The notes: a model not told the origin generated them from the letters alone. A stretch of DNA of 64,000 bases from Stenotrophomonas sp. UBA2124 (GCA_002329155.1 DCXY01000048.1:1-64000); one strand, 5' to 3'. Positions 26,339 through 35,412 are shown, counted from the first letter of the stretch. Made by a program: numbers and translations.

Positions 26339-26367
26339 TTGCCCGTGCCGGCGTTCCAGTGGATAAT
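26339..26367 (+). promoter_or_regulatory. Promoter of the rpsF-rpsR-rplI operon
   Basis: TTGCCC (26339-26344) and GATAAT (26362-26367) are 17 bp apart, a near-consensus sigma-70 promoter. It would give a leader of about 95 bases before rpsF. Confidence 0.6.
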
Positions 26368-26427
26368 GCCCAGCTTCCTGCGCACCAGCGTGGGGACCCT
26401 TGCCCCACCGCAATCCACGGCGGGGGG

Positions 26428-26468
26428 CTGTCCGGCCCATTCGGGCCACATCCGAAAGGTATGAAAAC
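26428..26468 (+). promoter_or_regulatory. Candidate S6:S18 autoregulatory leader
   Basis: Just before rpsF there is a hairpin GGCCC-ATTC-GGGCC (26438-26451), then ATCCGAAAGG, which includes the ribosome-binding site. In other bacteria the S6:S18 complex binds a CCG-containing structure in its own mRNA leader; the CCG beside a hairpin here is consistent with that. A four-codon frame ATG AAA ACA TGA (26461-26472) overlaps the rpsF start. Confidence 0.4.
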
Positions 26469-26900
26469 ATGAGTCGTCATTACGAAGTCGTGTTCATGGT
26501 CCACCCGGACCAGAGCGAACAGGTTCCCGCCATGATCGAGCGCTACAAGGCGCTGGTCGAGAATGGCAACGGCACCATCCACCGTCTGGAAGACTGGGGC
26601 CGCCGCCAGCTGGCTTACCCGATCCAGAACCTGGTCAAGGCCCACTATGTTCTGATGAACATCGAAGCCGACCAGTCGGTGCTCAACGAGCTGACCGAGA
26701 GCTTCCGCTTCAACGACGCCGTGCTGCGCAACCTGGTCATCAAGCGTGACGAGGCTGACACCGAGCAGTCGCTGATCATGAAGAGCAAGGACGAGAAGGG
26801 CGACAAGCCCGAGCGTGGCGAGCGTCGTCGTCGTGACGACGAAGAAGGTGCCACTTCCAACAATGACGAAGCCGGCGACGACGCCGCTTCTGCTGAATAA
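26469..26900 (+). CDS. rpsF: Small ribosomal subunit protein S6
   Basis: A 143-residue protein with the S6 core RHYEVVFMVHPDQSEQV and WGRRQLAYPIQNLVKAHYVL, and a C-terminal acidic-basic tail (about residues 105-143) rich in Glu, Asp and Arg. S6 dimerises with S18 on the 30S platform. The tail is longer than in E. coli S6 (131). It is first in an operon with rpsR (11-base gap) and rplI. Confidence 0.98.
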   Translation: MSRHYEVVFMVHPDQSEQVPAMIERYKALVENGNGTIHRLEDWGRRQLAYPIQNLVKAHYVLMNIEADQSVLNELTESFRFNDAVLRNLVIKRDEADTEQSLIMKSKDEKGDKPERGERRRRDDEEGATSNNDEAGDDAASAE

Positions 26901-26911
26901 GGAGCAACGTC

Positions 26912-27142
26912 ATGTCCAAGTTCTTCCGTCGCCGCAAGTTCTGCAAGTTCACCGCTGAAGGCGTGAAGGAGATCGATTACAAGGATCTCAACACCCTGCG
27001 CCAGTACCTGACCGAGAACGGCAAGATCGTTCCGAGCCGCGTCACCGGCACCAAGTCCAAGTACCAGCGCCAGCTGGCAACGGCCGTCAAGCGCGCCCGT
27101 TTCCTGGCCCTGATCCCGTACACGGACAACCACGACGTCTGA
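26912..27142 (+). CDS. rpsR: Small ribosomal subunit protein S18
   Basis: A 76-residue basic protein with KFFRRRKFCKFTAEGV, the YKDLNTLRQYLTENGKIVPS core and KYQRQLATAVKRARFLALIP. It binds S6 and 16S rRNA. AAGGAG precedes the ATG by eight bases. The gene is between rpsF and rplI, the common order in gammaproteobacteria, but without priB. Confidence 0.98.
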   Translation: MSKFFRRRKFCKFTAEGVKEIDYKDLNTLRQYLTENGKIVPSRVTGTKSKYQRQLATAVKRARFLALIPYTDNHDV

Positions 27143-27147
27143 TGCGT

Positions 27148-27234
27148 GCGGGAGCCCGCGCTGGCCACGGCCGCTGCGGGTTCCCCTAATCCCGTCCTAT
27201 TCGGACAGCAAGCGTTGCGGTGCCAAGGCACCGC
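27148..27234 (+). promoter_or_regulatory. Two hairpins between rpsR and rplI
   Basis: The 114-base gap has a long imperfect hairpin, arms GGGAGCCCGC (near 27150) and GCGGGTTCCC (near 27175), and a perfect one, GCGGTGCC-AA-GGCACCGC (27217-27234), ending 22 bases before rplI. Neither has a T run, so they are more likely mRNA processing or translational control elements than terminators. Confidence 0.4.
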
Positions 27235-27256
27235 TAACGAATAACGGAGCTACACC

Positions 27257-27706
27257 ATGAAGCTGATTCTCCTGCAGAAAGTGACCAACCTCGGCGGCCT
27301 GGGCGACCTGGTCGATGTGAAGCCGGGCTACGGCCGCAACTTCCTCGTGCCGCAGGGCAAGGCCGTTCCGGCCACCGAGAGCAACATCGCCGAGTTCGAA
27401 GCCAAGCGCGCTGAGTACGAAGCCAAGGCCCAGGCCGCCCATGACGGCGCCCAGAGCCGCGCCGACAAGTTCGAAGGCGCCAGCGTCACCATCGGTGCGC
27501 ACGCTTCGGCCGAAGGCAAGCTGTACGGTTCGGTTGGCCCGCGCGACATCGCCGAAGCCTTCACCGCTGCCGGCCTGGAGCTGAACAAGAGCGAAGTCAT
27601 CCTGGGCGAAGGTGCTTTCCGCAACGTGGGCGAGTACGACGTCATCGTCAAGCTGCACGCCGACGTGGAAACCACCGTCAAGGTCATCGTCGAAGCCGAC
27701 GCCTGA
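27257..27706 (+). CDS. rplI: Large ribosomal subunit protein L9
   Basis: A 149-residue protein. The N-terminal domain MKLILLQKVTNLGGLGDLVD followed by VKPGYGRNFLVPQGKA is the L9 signature. A long central helix (about residues 40-75) and a C-terminal domain with EVILGEGAFRNVGEYDV follow. Length equals E. coli L9. It is the last gene of the operon and is followed by a terminator. Confidence 0.98.
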   Translation: MKLILLQKVTNLGGLGDLVDVKPGYGRNFLVPQGKAVPATESNIAEFEAKRAEYEAKAQAAHDGAQSRADKFEGASVTIGAHASAEGKLYGSVGPRDIAEAFTAAGLELNKSEVILGEGAFRNVGEYDVIVKLHADVETTVKVIVEADA

Positions 27707-27724
27707 TCCTGCCGCAGTGGATGC

Positions 27725-27758
27725 AAAGAACGGGCGCCGAAAGGCGCCCGTTTCTTTT
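27725..27758 (+). terminator. Terminator of the ribosomal protein operon
   Basis: The stem AACGGGCGCC / GGCGCCCGTT encloses GAAA and is followed by TCTTTT. It begins about 20 bases after the rplI stop. Confidence 0.9.
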
Positions 27759-27931
27759 GCAGCCGGGGCAGTGGCGCCCGTGTGCCATGGGTATCGCTAT
27801 ACTCGGCTGTCAGTACCGGTCTTGAAGCATTGAATTTCTACGGATTTCAATGAGTTGGGGCGGGAACGGAACTTCCGGGTTTCCTCCGGGCGCCGGCCTT
27901 CGTGGCTTGGGCCCGCCAACAGTCCGACTCC

Positions 27932-30900
27932 ATGCGTCTATCCACGATCAAGCTCTCCGGTTTCAAGTCCTTCGTCGATCCCACGACGCTGCACCTGCCG
28001 ACCAACATGACCGGCGTGGTCGGCCCGAACGGCTGCGGCAAGTCCAACATCATCGACGCGGTGCGCTGGGTGATGGGCGAAAGCTCGGCCAGCCGCCTGC
28101 GTGGTGATTCGCTGACCGACGTGATCTTCTCCGGCGCGGCCGGGCGCAAGCCGGTGTCGCAGGCGACGGTCGAGCTGATCTTCGACAACTCCGACCACAC
28201 CATTTCCGGCGAGTACGCCTCGTTCACCGAAATCTCGGTCAAGCGTACCGTCAGCCGCGACGGCACCAGCAGCTATTACCTCAACGGCACCAAGTGCCGA
28301 CGCCGCGACATCACCGATCTGTTCCTTGGCACCGGGCTTGGCCCGCGCAGTTACTCGATCATCGAGCAGGGCATGATCAGCCAGATCATCGAGGCGCGGC
28401 CGGAAGACCTGCGCGTGTACCTGGAAGAGGCCGCCGGCATCTCCAAGTACAAGGAGCGCCGCAAGGAAACCGAAACCCGTATCCGCCACACCCGCGAGAA
28501 TCTGGACCGCCTCAACGACCTGCGCGAGGAAATCGGCAAGCAGCTGGAGCACCTCAAGCGCCAGGCCAAACAGGCCGAGCAGTACCAGGCGCTGCAGGAA
28601 GAGCGCAAGGTCAAGGATGCCGAGTGGAAGGCGCTGGAATTCCGCAGTCTGGATGGCCGTCTGGGTGGCCTGCGCGAAGCGATGTCGCGCGAGGAGACCA
28701 GGCTGCAGCAGCTGATCGCCGAACAGCGCGAGGCTGAGAGCCGTATCGAAACCGGGCGGGTGAAGCGCGAGGAGGCAGCGGAAACGCTGAGCCGTGCGCA
28801 GGCCGATGTGTATCAGGTGGGCGGCACGCTGGCGCGGCTGGAGCAGCAGATACAGCACCAGCGCGAGATGGCGCAGCGCCTGCACAAGGCGCGCGACGAA
28901 ACCCGTCAGGCACTGGCCGACCTTGGCCAGCACATCAGCGGCGACGAAGCCAAGCTGATCGTGCTGCGCGAATCCGTGGCCGATGCCGAGCCGCAGCTGG
29001 AGCAGCTGCAGGAAGAGAACGAGCTGCGCCAGGACGCCCTGCGCGAAGCCGAAACCAAGCTGGGTGACTGGCAGGTGCGCTGGGAGGCGCATACCCGCAA
29101 CACCTCCGAAGCCACGCGCTCGGGTGAGGTGGAGCGCACCCGCGTGGACTACCTGGACAAGCAGATTCTTGAGGCCGACCGCCGCCGCGAAGCACTGGGC
29201 GCCGAGCGCGCCGGGCTGGACCTGGACGCGCTGGCGGAGGCTTTCGAGCAGCTGCAGCTGCAGCATGAAACGCAGAAGACCACGGTCGAAGAACTGACCA
29301 ATCAGGTCGAGGCGCGCAAGGAGTCGGCCGCCACCCTGCAGGAACAGCAGCGCGGCAGCCAGAACGAACTGGCCGACGTGCGCCAGCAGCTGCAGTCGGC
29401 GCGTGGCCGCCTGTCATCACTGGAGACCCTGCAGCAGGCCGCGCTTGGCCAGGAGCAGGGGGCTGCCGCCGCCTGGTTGAAAGCGCGCGGGCTGGATTCG
29501 GCCACGCGCGTGGGCGAGCGCCTGAGCGTTGAAAGCGGGTGGGAGAACGCGGTTGAGAGCGCGCTGGGCCAGTTGATCGAAGGCGTGCTGGTGGATGCCC
29601 CCGAAGCATTGGTTGACGCGCTGGGTGAGCTGGGCGAAGGCCGCATCGCGCTGGTGTCGTCAGCCGAGGGCAAGGGCGATTTCGCCGCGACCTCGCTGGC
29701 CGCCAAGGTGCAGGGGCCGCTGGCGATCCGCCGCCTGCTGGCGCACCTGCATGGCGCTGATGATCTGGCGCAGGCACAGGCGCTGCAGGCCCGTCTGCCC
29801 GAAGGCGATTCGGTCATCACCCGCGACGGCGAGCGCCTGGGCCAGGGCTGGCTGCAGCTGTCCCGCTCGGGCGCGGCCCAGCAGGGCGCGTTGCTGCGCG
29901 AGCGCGAGATCGTCAACCTGCGCGAGCAGGTGGAGACGCTGGAGCAGCGCGAGGACGCACTGGAAGAACAGCTGTCGGCCTACCGCGAGCAGTTGCTGGC
30001 CGCCGAGCAGCAGCGCGAGGAAGCGCAGCGTGCGCTGTATCAGGCCCACCGCGCCAGCTCGGAGCTGGGTGGCCAGCTGCAGAGCCAGCAGGGCAAGGTG
30101 GATTCGGCGCGCACCCGCATCGAACGCATTGAAAGCGAACTGGCGCAGCTGCTTGAAGCACTGGACGCCAGCCGCGAGCAGGCCAGCGAGGCGCGCGTGC
30201 GCCTGGACGACGCGGTCACCAGCATGGGCGACCTGGAGAGCGGCAAGCAGGCGCTGGAAGCCGAGCGCCGCCAGCTCACCGAAGCCCGCGATCTTGCCCG
30301 CGACGCGGCGCGCAATGTGCGCGACAAGATGCACGCGGTGGCATTGACGCTGGAATCGCAGCGTACCCAGATCAATTCCATCAGCCAGGCGCTGGAGCGC
30401 ATGAGCAGCCAGCGCGGCCAGCTGGATTCGCGTCTGGACGAACTGCATTCGCAGCTGGACGACGGCGACACGCCCGTGCAGACGCTGGAAACCGAGCATC
30501 AGAACGCACTGGCCGAACGGGTGCGCGTGGAGCGCGTGCTGGGCGAGGCGAGGGCGCAGCTGGACGGCATAGACGCCGAACTGCGTGGGCTGGAACAGAC
30601 CCGCCACCAGCGCGACGAACAGGCACTGGCGCAGCGCGAGCGTATTTCGCAGCGCAAGCTGGACCAGCAGGCGCTGGTGCTCAATGCCGAACAGCTGTCC
30701 GGTGCCGTCGAGAAGGCGGGCTTCGTGCTGCAGGACGTCATCAACACCCTGCCGGAGGACGCACGTCTGTCCGACTGGGAGCAGGCGGTCCACCAGATCG
30801 ACGCGCGCATGCGCCGGCTGGAGCCGGTGAATCTGGCAGCCATCCACGAGTACGGCGAAGCCTCGCAGCGGTCGGAGTATCTGGACACGCAGAACGTGGA

Positions 30901-31435
30901 CCTGTCCACCGCGCTGGAGACGCTGGAAGACGCCATCCGCAAGATCGACCGCGAGACCCGTGGCCGCTTCAAGGACACCTTCGACCGGGTCAATGCCGGC
31001 GTGCAGGCGCTGTACCCGCGCCTGTTCGGTGGCGGCCACGCCTATCTGGAGCTCACCGGCGAGGACCTGCTCGACACCGGCGTGACCATCATGGCGCGGC
31101 CACCGGGCAAGCGCGTGTCCAGCATCTCGCTGCTGTCCGGCGGTGAGAAGGCCATGACCGCGGTGGCGCTGGTGTTCGCCATCTTCCAGCTCAACCCGGC
31201 CCCGTTCTGCCTGCTGGACGAGGTGGACGCGCCGCTGGACGAGGCCAACGTGGGCCGTCTGGCGAACATGGTCAAGGAAATGAGCGAGAAGGTGCAGTTC
31301 CTGTTCGTCAGCCACAACAAGGCGACGATGGAGGCCGCGCACCAGCTCTCGGGCGTGACCATGCGCGAACCGGGCGTGAGCCGGCTGGTCAGCGTGGACC
31401 TGGAAGAGGCCGCGCGATTGGCGGGCGCGGCCTGA
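27932..31435 (+). CDS. smc: Chromosome segregation ATPase SMC
   Basis: A 1167-residue SMC protein that compacts and segregates DNA. The N-terminal Walker A GPNGCGKSN is at residues 32-40. Two long coiled coils, rich in Glu, Arg, Gln and Leu, flank a hinge around residues 520-640 (WENAVESALGQLIEGVLVD). The C-terminal head has the ABC signature LLSGGEKAM and Walker B CLLDEVDAPLDEAN. ATG 27932 is used because the conserved RLSTIKLSGFKSFVD begins there; it lacks a clear Shine-Dalgarno, and an in-frame GTG at 27902 is an alternative. A TATACT at 27798-27803 may be the -10 box. scpA and scpB are not in this window. zipA follows by 47 bases. Confidence 0.97.
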   Translation: MRLSTIKLSGFKSFVDPTTLHLPTNMTGVVGPNGCGKSNIIDAVRWVMGESSASRLRGDSLTDVIFSGAAGRKPVSQATVELIFDNSDHTISGEYASFTEISVKRTVSRDGTSSYYLNGTKCRRRDITDLFLGTGLGPRSYSIIEQGMISQIIEARPEDLRVYLEEAAGISKYKERRKETETRIRHTRENLDRLNDLREEIGKQLEHLKRQAKQAEQYQALQEERKVKDAEWKALEFRSLDGRLGGLREAMSREETRLQQLIAEQREAESRIETGRVKREEAAETLSRAQADVYQVGGTLARLEQQIQHQREMAQRLHKARDETRQALADLGQHISGDEAKLIVLRESVADAEPQLEQLQEENELRQDALREAETKLGDWQVRWEAHTRNTSEATRSGEVERTRVDYLDKQILEADRRREALGAERAGLDLDALAEAFEQLQLQHETQKTTVEELTNQVEARKESAATLQEQQRGSQNELADVRQQLQSARGRLSSLETLQQAALGQEQGAAAAWLKARGLDSATRVGERLSVESGWENAVESALGQLIEGVLVDAPEALVDALGELGEGRIALVSSAEGKGDFAATSLAAKVQGPLAIRRLLAHLHGADDLAQAQALQARLPEGDSVITRDGERLGQGWLQLSRSGAAQQGALLREREIVNLREQVETLEQREDALEEQLSAYREQLLAAEQQREEAQRALYQAHRASSELGGQLQSQQGKVDSARTRIERIESELAQLLEALDASREQASEARVRLDDAVTSMGDLESGKQALEAERRQLTEARDLARDAARNVRDKMHAVALTLESQRTQINSISQALERMSSQRGQLDSRLDELHSQLDDGDTPVQTLETEHQNALAERVRVERVLGEARAQLDGIDAELRGLEQTRHQRDEQALAQRERISQRKLDQQALVLNAEQLSGAVEKAGFVLQDVINTLPEDARLSDWEQAVHQIDARMRRLEPVNLAAIHEYGEASQRSEYLDTQNVDLSTALETLEDAIRKIDRETRGRFKDTFDRVNAGVQALYPRLFGGGHAYLELTGEDLLDTGVTIMARPPGKRVSSISLLSGGEKAMTAVALVFAIFQLNPAPFCLLDEVDAPLDEANVGRLANMVKEMSEKVQFLFVSHNKATMEAAHQLSGVTMREPGVSRLVSVDLEEAARLAGAA

Positions 31436-31482
31436 CGTGCCATCCTTTAGACAACTGAACGTACACCCGGAGAATCCAACGC

Positions 31483-32229
31483 ATGTCCGACATGGCAATG
31501 CTGCGCATCGGCATCCTGGTTGCCGGATTGCTGCTGATCGCGGCCATCTTCCTGTTCGGCCGCCCCAAAAAGGCGGCGCAGGGCAAGCGCAAGGAACCTG
31601 TTGAGGCAGGCGAGCGGCCGGAACGGCGCGAGCCGGTGCTGGGCGCGGCCGATGGCGAAGACGGCGACGATGCGGTGGGCGAGGGCGAGGCCTTCGAGGG
31701 CGTGACCCAGGCCGAGCTGGGCCTGCCCGACATGGGCGCCTCTGCCAACAGCGACCTGGGCAAGCGCCCCAGCCAGGACTTCGACAAGATCGTGTCGCTG
31801 TACGTGGCCGCCCGTGCCGGCGAAGTGCTGCGCGGCGAGGACATCGTGGTGGCGGCCGAGAAGACCGGTCTGGTATTTGGCTATATGAACGTGTTCCACC
31901 GTCTGGTCGAAGGCCACCCCGAGCGCGGGCCGATCTTCTCCATGGCCAGCATCATGAAGCCGGGCAGCTTCGACATGGCCACCATCCGCGAGATGGAAAC
32001 CCCGGCCATCGCCTTCTTCCTGACCCTGCCGGCACCGCTGACCGCGCTGGATGCATGGGAAAAGATGCTGCCCACCGTGCAGCGCATGGGCGAACTGCTG
32101 GGCGGCGTGGTACTGGACGACAGCCGCAACGCACTGGGCCGCCAGCGCATCGCCCACATCCGCGACGAACTGCGCGCGTATGACCGCCAGCATGAAGCAC
32201 CGCCGCTGACCAAGTCGCCGCGCTGGTAG
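31483..32229 (+). CDS. zipA: Cell division protein ZipA
   Basis: A 248-residue bitopic protein that tethers FtsZ to the inner membrane. One N-terminal helix (LRIGILVAGLLLIAAIFLFG) is followed by a basic patch and a short acidic linker (about residues 30-95). The C-terminal FtsZ-binding domain begins near residue 100 (KIVSLYVAARAGEVLRGEDI) and includes ETPAIAFFLTLPAP. The linker is shorter than in E. coli ZipA (328). The order smc-zipA-ligA is conserved in gammaproteobacteria. Confidence 0.95.
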   Translation: MSDMAMLRIGILVAGLLLIAAIFLFGRPKKAAQGKRKEPVEAGERPERREPVLGAADGEDGDDAVGEGEAFEGVTQAELGLPDMGASANSDLGKRPSQDFDKIVSLYVAARAGEVLRGEDIVVAAEKTGLVFGYMNVFHRLVEGHPERGPIFSMASIMKPGSFDMATIREMETPAIAFFLTLPAPLTALDAWEKMLPTVQRMGELLGGVVLDDSRNALGRQRIAHIRDELRAYDRQHEAPPLTKSPRW

Positions 32230-32249
32230 GAAGGGCTGGGAACAGCGTT

Positions 32250-32378
32250 ACCCCTCCCCAACCCTCCCCTTGGCCTGCGGCCAACGGGAGGGGGCAGATC
32301 ATGCGATCTGCAAGTACGCGACCATCTGCTTCTAGCTCCCTCCCTTTCGCGCAGCGAAGGGGAGGGTTGGGGAGGGGT
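32250..32378. repeat. 129-bp MITE-like element with 20-bp perfect terminal inverted repeats
   Basis: The left end (32250-32269, ACCCCTCCCCAACCCTCCCC) and the right end (32359-32378) are exact inverted copies. Inside are three hairpins: CCTTGGCC-TGC-GGCCAACGG, GCAGATC-ATGC-GATCTGC (32294-32311), and CCCTTTCGC-GCA-GCGAAGGGG. The right end forms a four-run G motif GGGGAGGGTTGGGGAGGGG that could fold as a G-quadruplex. The same building blocks recur in the tandem array at 58.1-59.0 kb. No coding capacity. It fills most of the zipA-ligA gap. Confidence 0.75.
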
Positions 32379-32455
32379 CGAACCCCGGCAATCCCAAACC
32401 ACCAAACACCCCCAACCCCGCGCCCCCTGCACACCTGCGCGGGTAAAATCGTGGC

Positions 32456-34933
32456 ATGACTGCCAATACCACCGCCTCCCAGCGCATCGCCGAATTGCGG
32501 CAGCAGCTGGCCGAAGCCTCCCGCGCCTACCACGAGCGCGACGAACAGATCATTCCCGACATCGACTACGACCGCCTGATGCGTGAGCTGCAGGCGCTGG
32601 AAGCGGCGCATCCGGAACTGGACAGCACCGATTCGATCAGCCACCAGGTCGGCGGCAAGCCTTCATCGCGTTTCGCCGAAGTCACCCATGCCGTACCGAT
32701 GCTGTCGCTGGGCAACGCCTTCAGCGACGAGGAAGTGCGCGACTTCGTGCGCCGCATCGACGAGCGCCTGCGTCGCCCGCACCTGATGTTCTCGGCCGAA
32801 CCCAAGCTGGACGGCCTGGCGATCAACCTGCGCTACGAGAACGGTGTGTTCGTGCAGGGTGCCACCCGGGGCGATGGCGCCACCGGTGAGGATGTCAGCG
32901 CCAACCTGCGGCAGATCAAGGTCATTCCGCACACGCTGGAAGGGCAGGGCTGGCCCGAGGTGCTGGAAGTGCGCGGTGAGGTCTACATGCCGCGCGCGGA
33001 TTTCGAGCGTTACAACGAACACGCGCGCCTGCATGGCGGCAAGGTGCTGGCCAATCCGCGCAACGGCGCGGCTGGTTCACTGCGTCAGCTCGACCCCAAG
33101 GTCAGCGCGCAGCGCCCGCTGAGCTTCTACGCCTACGGGCTGGGTGAAGTGCGTGGCGGCGAACTGCCGCCCACGCATTCGGCCACGCTGGCACAACTGG
33201 CGCGCTGGGGCTTCCCGGTCAGCGACCTGTGCCAGGTGGTCGAAGGCGCCGATGGCCTGCTCGCCTACTACCGCGACATCGGTGAGCGCCGTGACAGCCT
33301 GGCCTTCGATATCGACGGCGTGGTCTACAAGCTCGACGACCGCGAAGGCCAGCAGGAAATGGGCTTCGTCGCGCGTGCGCCGCGCTGGGCCATCGCCCAC
33401 AAGTTCCCGGCGCAGGAACAGACCACTACGGTCGAGGCGATCGAGGTGCAGATCGGCCGCACCGGCGCCGCCACGCCGGTGGCGCGGCTCAAGCCTGTGC
33501 ATGTGGCTGGTGTGGTGGTCACTAATGCCACCCTGCACAACGCAGACCAGATCGCGCGCCTGGACGTGCGTGTAGGAGATACGGTGATCGTGCGCCGTGC
33601 CGGTGACGTGATTCCGGAAGTGGTGAGCGTCATCGCAGACCGCCGGCCGGAGGGCACGCAGCCGTGGCAGATGCCCCATACCTGCCCGGTGTGTGGCTCG
33701 GAGATCGTGCGCGAGGAAGGCGAGGCGGTGTGGCGCTGCTCGGGTGAACTGAGCTGCCCGGCGCAGCGCAAGGAGAGCATCGCCCACTTCGCCTCGCGCA
33801 AGGCCATGGATATCGATGGTCTGGGTGACAAGTACATCGAAACCCTGGTCGATGCCGGCATCGTGCGCGGCGTGGCCGATCTCTATGCCTTGCAGCGTGA
33901 CCAGCTGCTGGTACTCAAATTGGCGCTGGATGCCGCCGATCCGGAGGCGCTGGCGTCACAGCTGGGCCTGCATCTGGCACCCGAGGGCAGTGGTGACACG
34001 CTCAACCGAGTGCTCAAACTGGACGCGGGCGATGCAGGTTGGCGCGCGCAGTCGTTGTCGGTGCCGGCAGGCTTCCAGTGGAACACGAAGAAGATCGCCA
34101 CCAAGTGGGCGGACAACCTCATCGCCGCCATCGACAGCAGCCGCAGCACCACGCTGGAGCGCCTGCTGTTCGCGCTCGGCATCGAACATGTGGGCGAAAG
34201 CACGGCCAAGGCCTTGTCGCAGTGGTTTGGTGATCTGGAACTGGTGCGCCACCTGCCATGGCCGCTGTTCAAGCGGGTGCCGGATATCGGCGGTGAGGTG
34301 GCGCGTTCCATCGGCCACTTCATGGCGCAGCCGGGCAACCAGCAGGCCATCGACGACCTGCTGGCGCGTGGCGTGCAGATCAACGACCAGCACGCGCCCA
34401 ACGCCAGGCTGCGCGGCGAGCTGACCCTGGCCACGTTGCTGCAGGACCTGGAGATTCCCAAGGTCACGCCGGTGCGTGCGCGCCAGCTGGCCGAAGCCTT
34501 CCCGTCGGTGGAGGCCATCCGCGACGAGAGCGCGCACACCTTCGTCACCGCTGGTTTGCCTGCCGATACCGCCAATGCCTTGGTGGCGTGGCTGGATGTC
34601 GATGCCAACGCGGCGCTGTTTTCCGCCGCCGGCGCCGCCCTGCAACAGTTGCTGGTGCGTACGCCGGAGATGCAGGAGCAGGCTGCCGGCCCGCTCGACG
34701 GGCAGACCGTCGTGCTCACCGGCACGCTGGCGCAGATGAACCGTGACGACGCCAAGGCCAGGCTCGAAGCACTCGGCGCCAAGGTGGCCGGCAGCGTGTC
34801 GAAGAAAACCAGTTTCGTGGTCGCAGGCAGCGAGGCCGGTTCCAAACTGGACAAGGCCAACGAGCTGGGCGTGGAGGTGTGGGACGAAGCACGCCTGCTC
34901 GCCTTCCTTGCAGACAACGGGCAGGCATCATGA
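32456..34933 (+). CDS. ligA: NAD-dependent DNA ligase LigA
   Basis: An 825-residue ligase that seals nicks using NAD. The N-terminal Ia domain is followed by the adenylation motif EPKLDGLAINLRYENG with catalytic Lys117. The OB fold is near residues 310-400. A four-cysteine zinc finger follows: CPVC, a Cys in VWRCS and CPAQ. Helix-hairpin-helix repeats come next, and a BRCT domain closes the protein (LDGQTVVLTGTLAQMNRDDA). It is about 150 residues longer than E. coli LigA (671). The extra length is an insertion at about residues 485-543 and an added helix-hairpin-helix-like module at about 660-733. Its stop overlaps the GNAT gene start. Confidence 0.97.
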   Translation: MTANTTASQRIAELRQQLAEASRAYHERDEQIIPDIDYDRLMRELQALEAAHPELDSTDSISHQVGGKPSSRFAEVTHAVPMLSLGNAFSDEEVRDFVRRIDERLRRPHLMFSAEPKLDGLAINLRYENGVFVQGATRGDGATGEDVSANLRQIKVIPHTLEGQGWPEVLEVRGEVYMPRADFERYNEHARLHGGKVLANPRNGAAGSLRQLDPKVSAQRPLSFYAYGLGEVRGGELPPTHSATLAQLARWGFPVSDLCQVVEGADGLLAYYRDIGERRDSLAFDIDGVVYKLDDREGQQEMGFVARAPRWAIAHKFPAQEQTTTVEAIEVQIGRTGAATPVARLKPVHVAGVVVTNATLHNADQIARLDVRVGDTVIVRRAGDVIPEVVSVIADRRPEGTQPWQMPHTCPVCGSEIVREEGEAVWRCSGELSCPAQRKESIAHFASRKAMDIDGLGDKYIETLVDAGIVRGVADLYALQRDQLLVLKLALDAADPEALASQLGLHLAPEGSGDTLNRVLKLDAGDAGWRAQSLSVPAGFQWNTKKIATKWADNLIAAIDSSRSTTLERLLFALGIEHVGESTAKALSQWFGDLELVRHLPWPLFKRVPDIGGEVARSIGHFMAQPGNQQAIDDLLARGVQINDQHAPNARLRGELTLATLLQDLEIPKVTPVRARQLAEAFPSVEAIRDESAHTFVTAGLPADTANALVAWLDVDANAALFSAAGAALQQLLVRTPEMQEQAAGPLDGQTVVLTGTLAQMNRDDAKARLEALGAKVAGSVSKKTSFVVAGSEAGSKLDKANELGVEVWDEARLLAFLADNGQAS

Positions 34934-35412
34934 GCAGCGATCTGAAGGCACACATCGCCACGCCGGGCGATTTCCAGCGGATCATCGCCATGGTCCGCGA
35001 CTTCTATGTCGAGGACCGCATCGAGTACCTGCCCGAGCTGGTCGAGCCGGGCCTGCAGGCGGTGCTGGAAGACGACCGCTGCGGCGCGGTGCTGATGCTC
35101 GGCGCCGATGATGTGGCCGAGGCCGGTTACGTCACGCTGGGCTGGTGCTTCAGCGTGGAGCAGGGCGGCCGTTTCGTGCTGCTGGACGAGCTTTACCTCA
35201 CGCCCGCCGCGCGCGGCCGTGGCTGGGGAAAACAGGCGCTTGCACTGGCGCGCGACTGGGCGCAGGGGCAGGGCGCGGCGGTGATCCGGCTGGAAGTGAA
35301 CCACCACAACGCACGCGCCAAGGCGCTGTACCTCTCGGCGGGCTACCGCGATGACGCGCGCGACATCCTGACCCTGCCGCTCACCGACGCGCCGGGGAGC
35401 CTGCACTGGTGA
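34930..35412 (+). CDS. GNAT-family N-acetyltransferase
   Basis: A 160-residue acetyltransferase. The acetyl-CoA-binding motif A is in LLDELYLTPAARGRGWGKQA (R/Q-x-x-G-x-G/A pattern as RGRGWG), followed by VIRLEVNHHNARAKALYLSAGY, the conserved motif B. The acceptor is unknown. It is locked between ligA and epmA by four-base overlaps at both ends (ATGA and GTGA), so the three are translationally coupled. Confidence 0.9.
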   Translation: MSSDLKAHIATPGDFQRIIAMVRDFYVEDRIEYLPELVEPGLQAVLEDDRCGAVLMLGADDVAEAGYVTLGWCFSVEQGGRFVLLDELYLTPAARGRGWGKQALALARDWAQGQGAAVIRLEVNHHNARAKALYLSAGYRDDARDILTLPLTDAPGSLHW

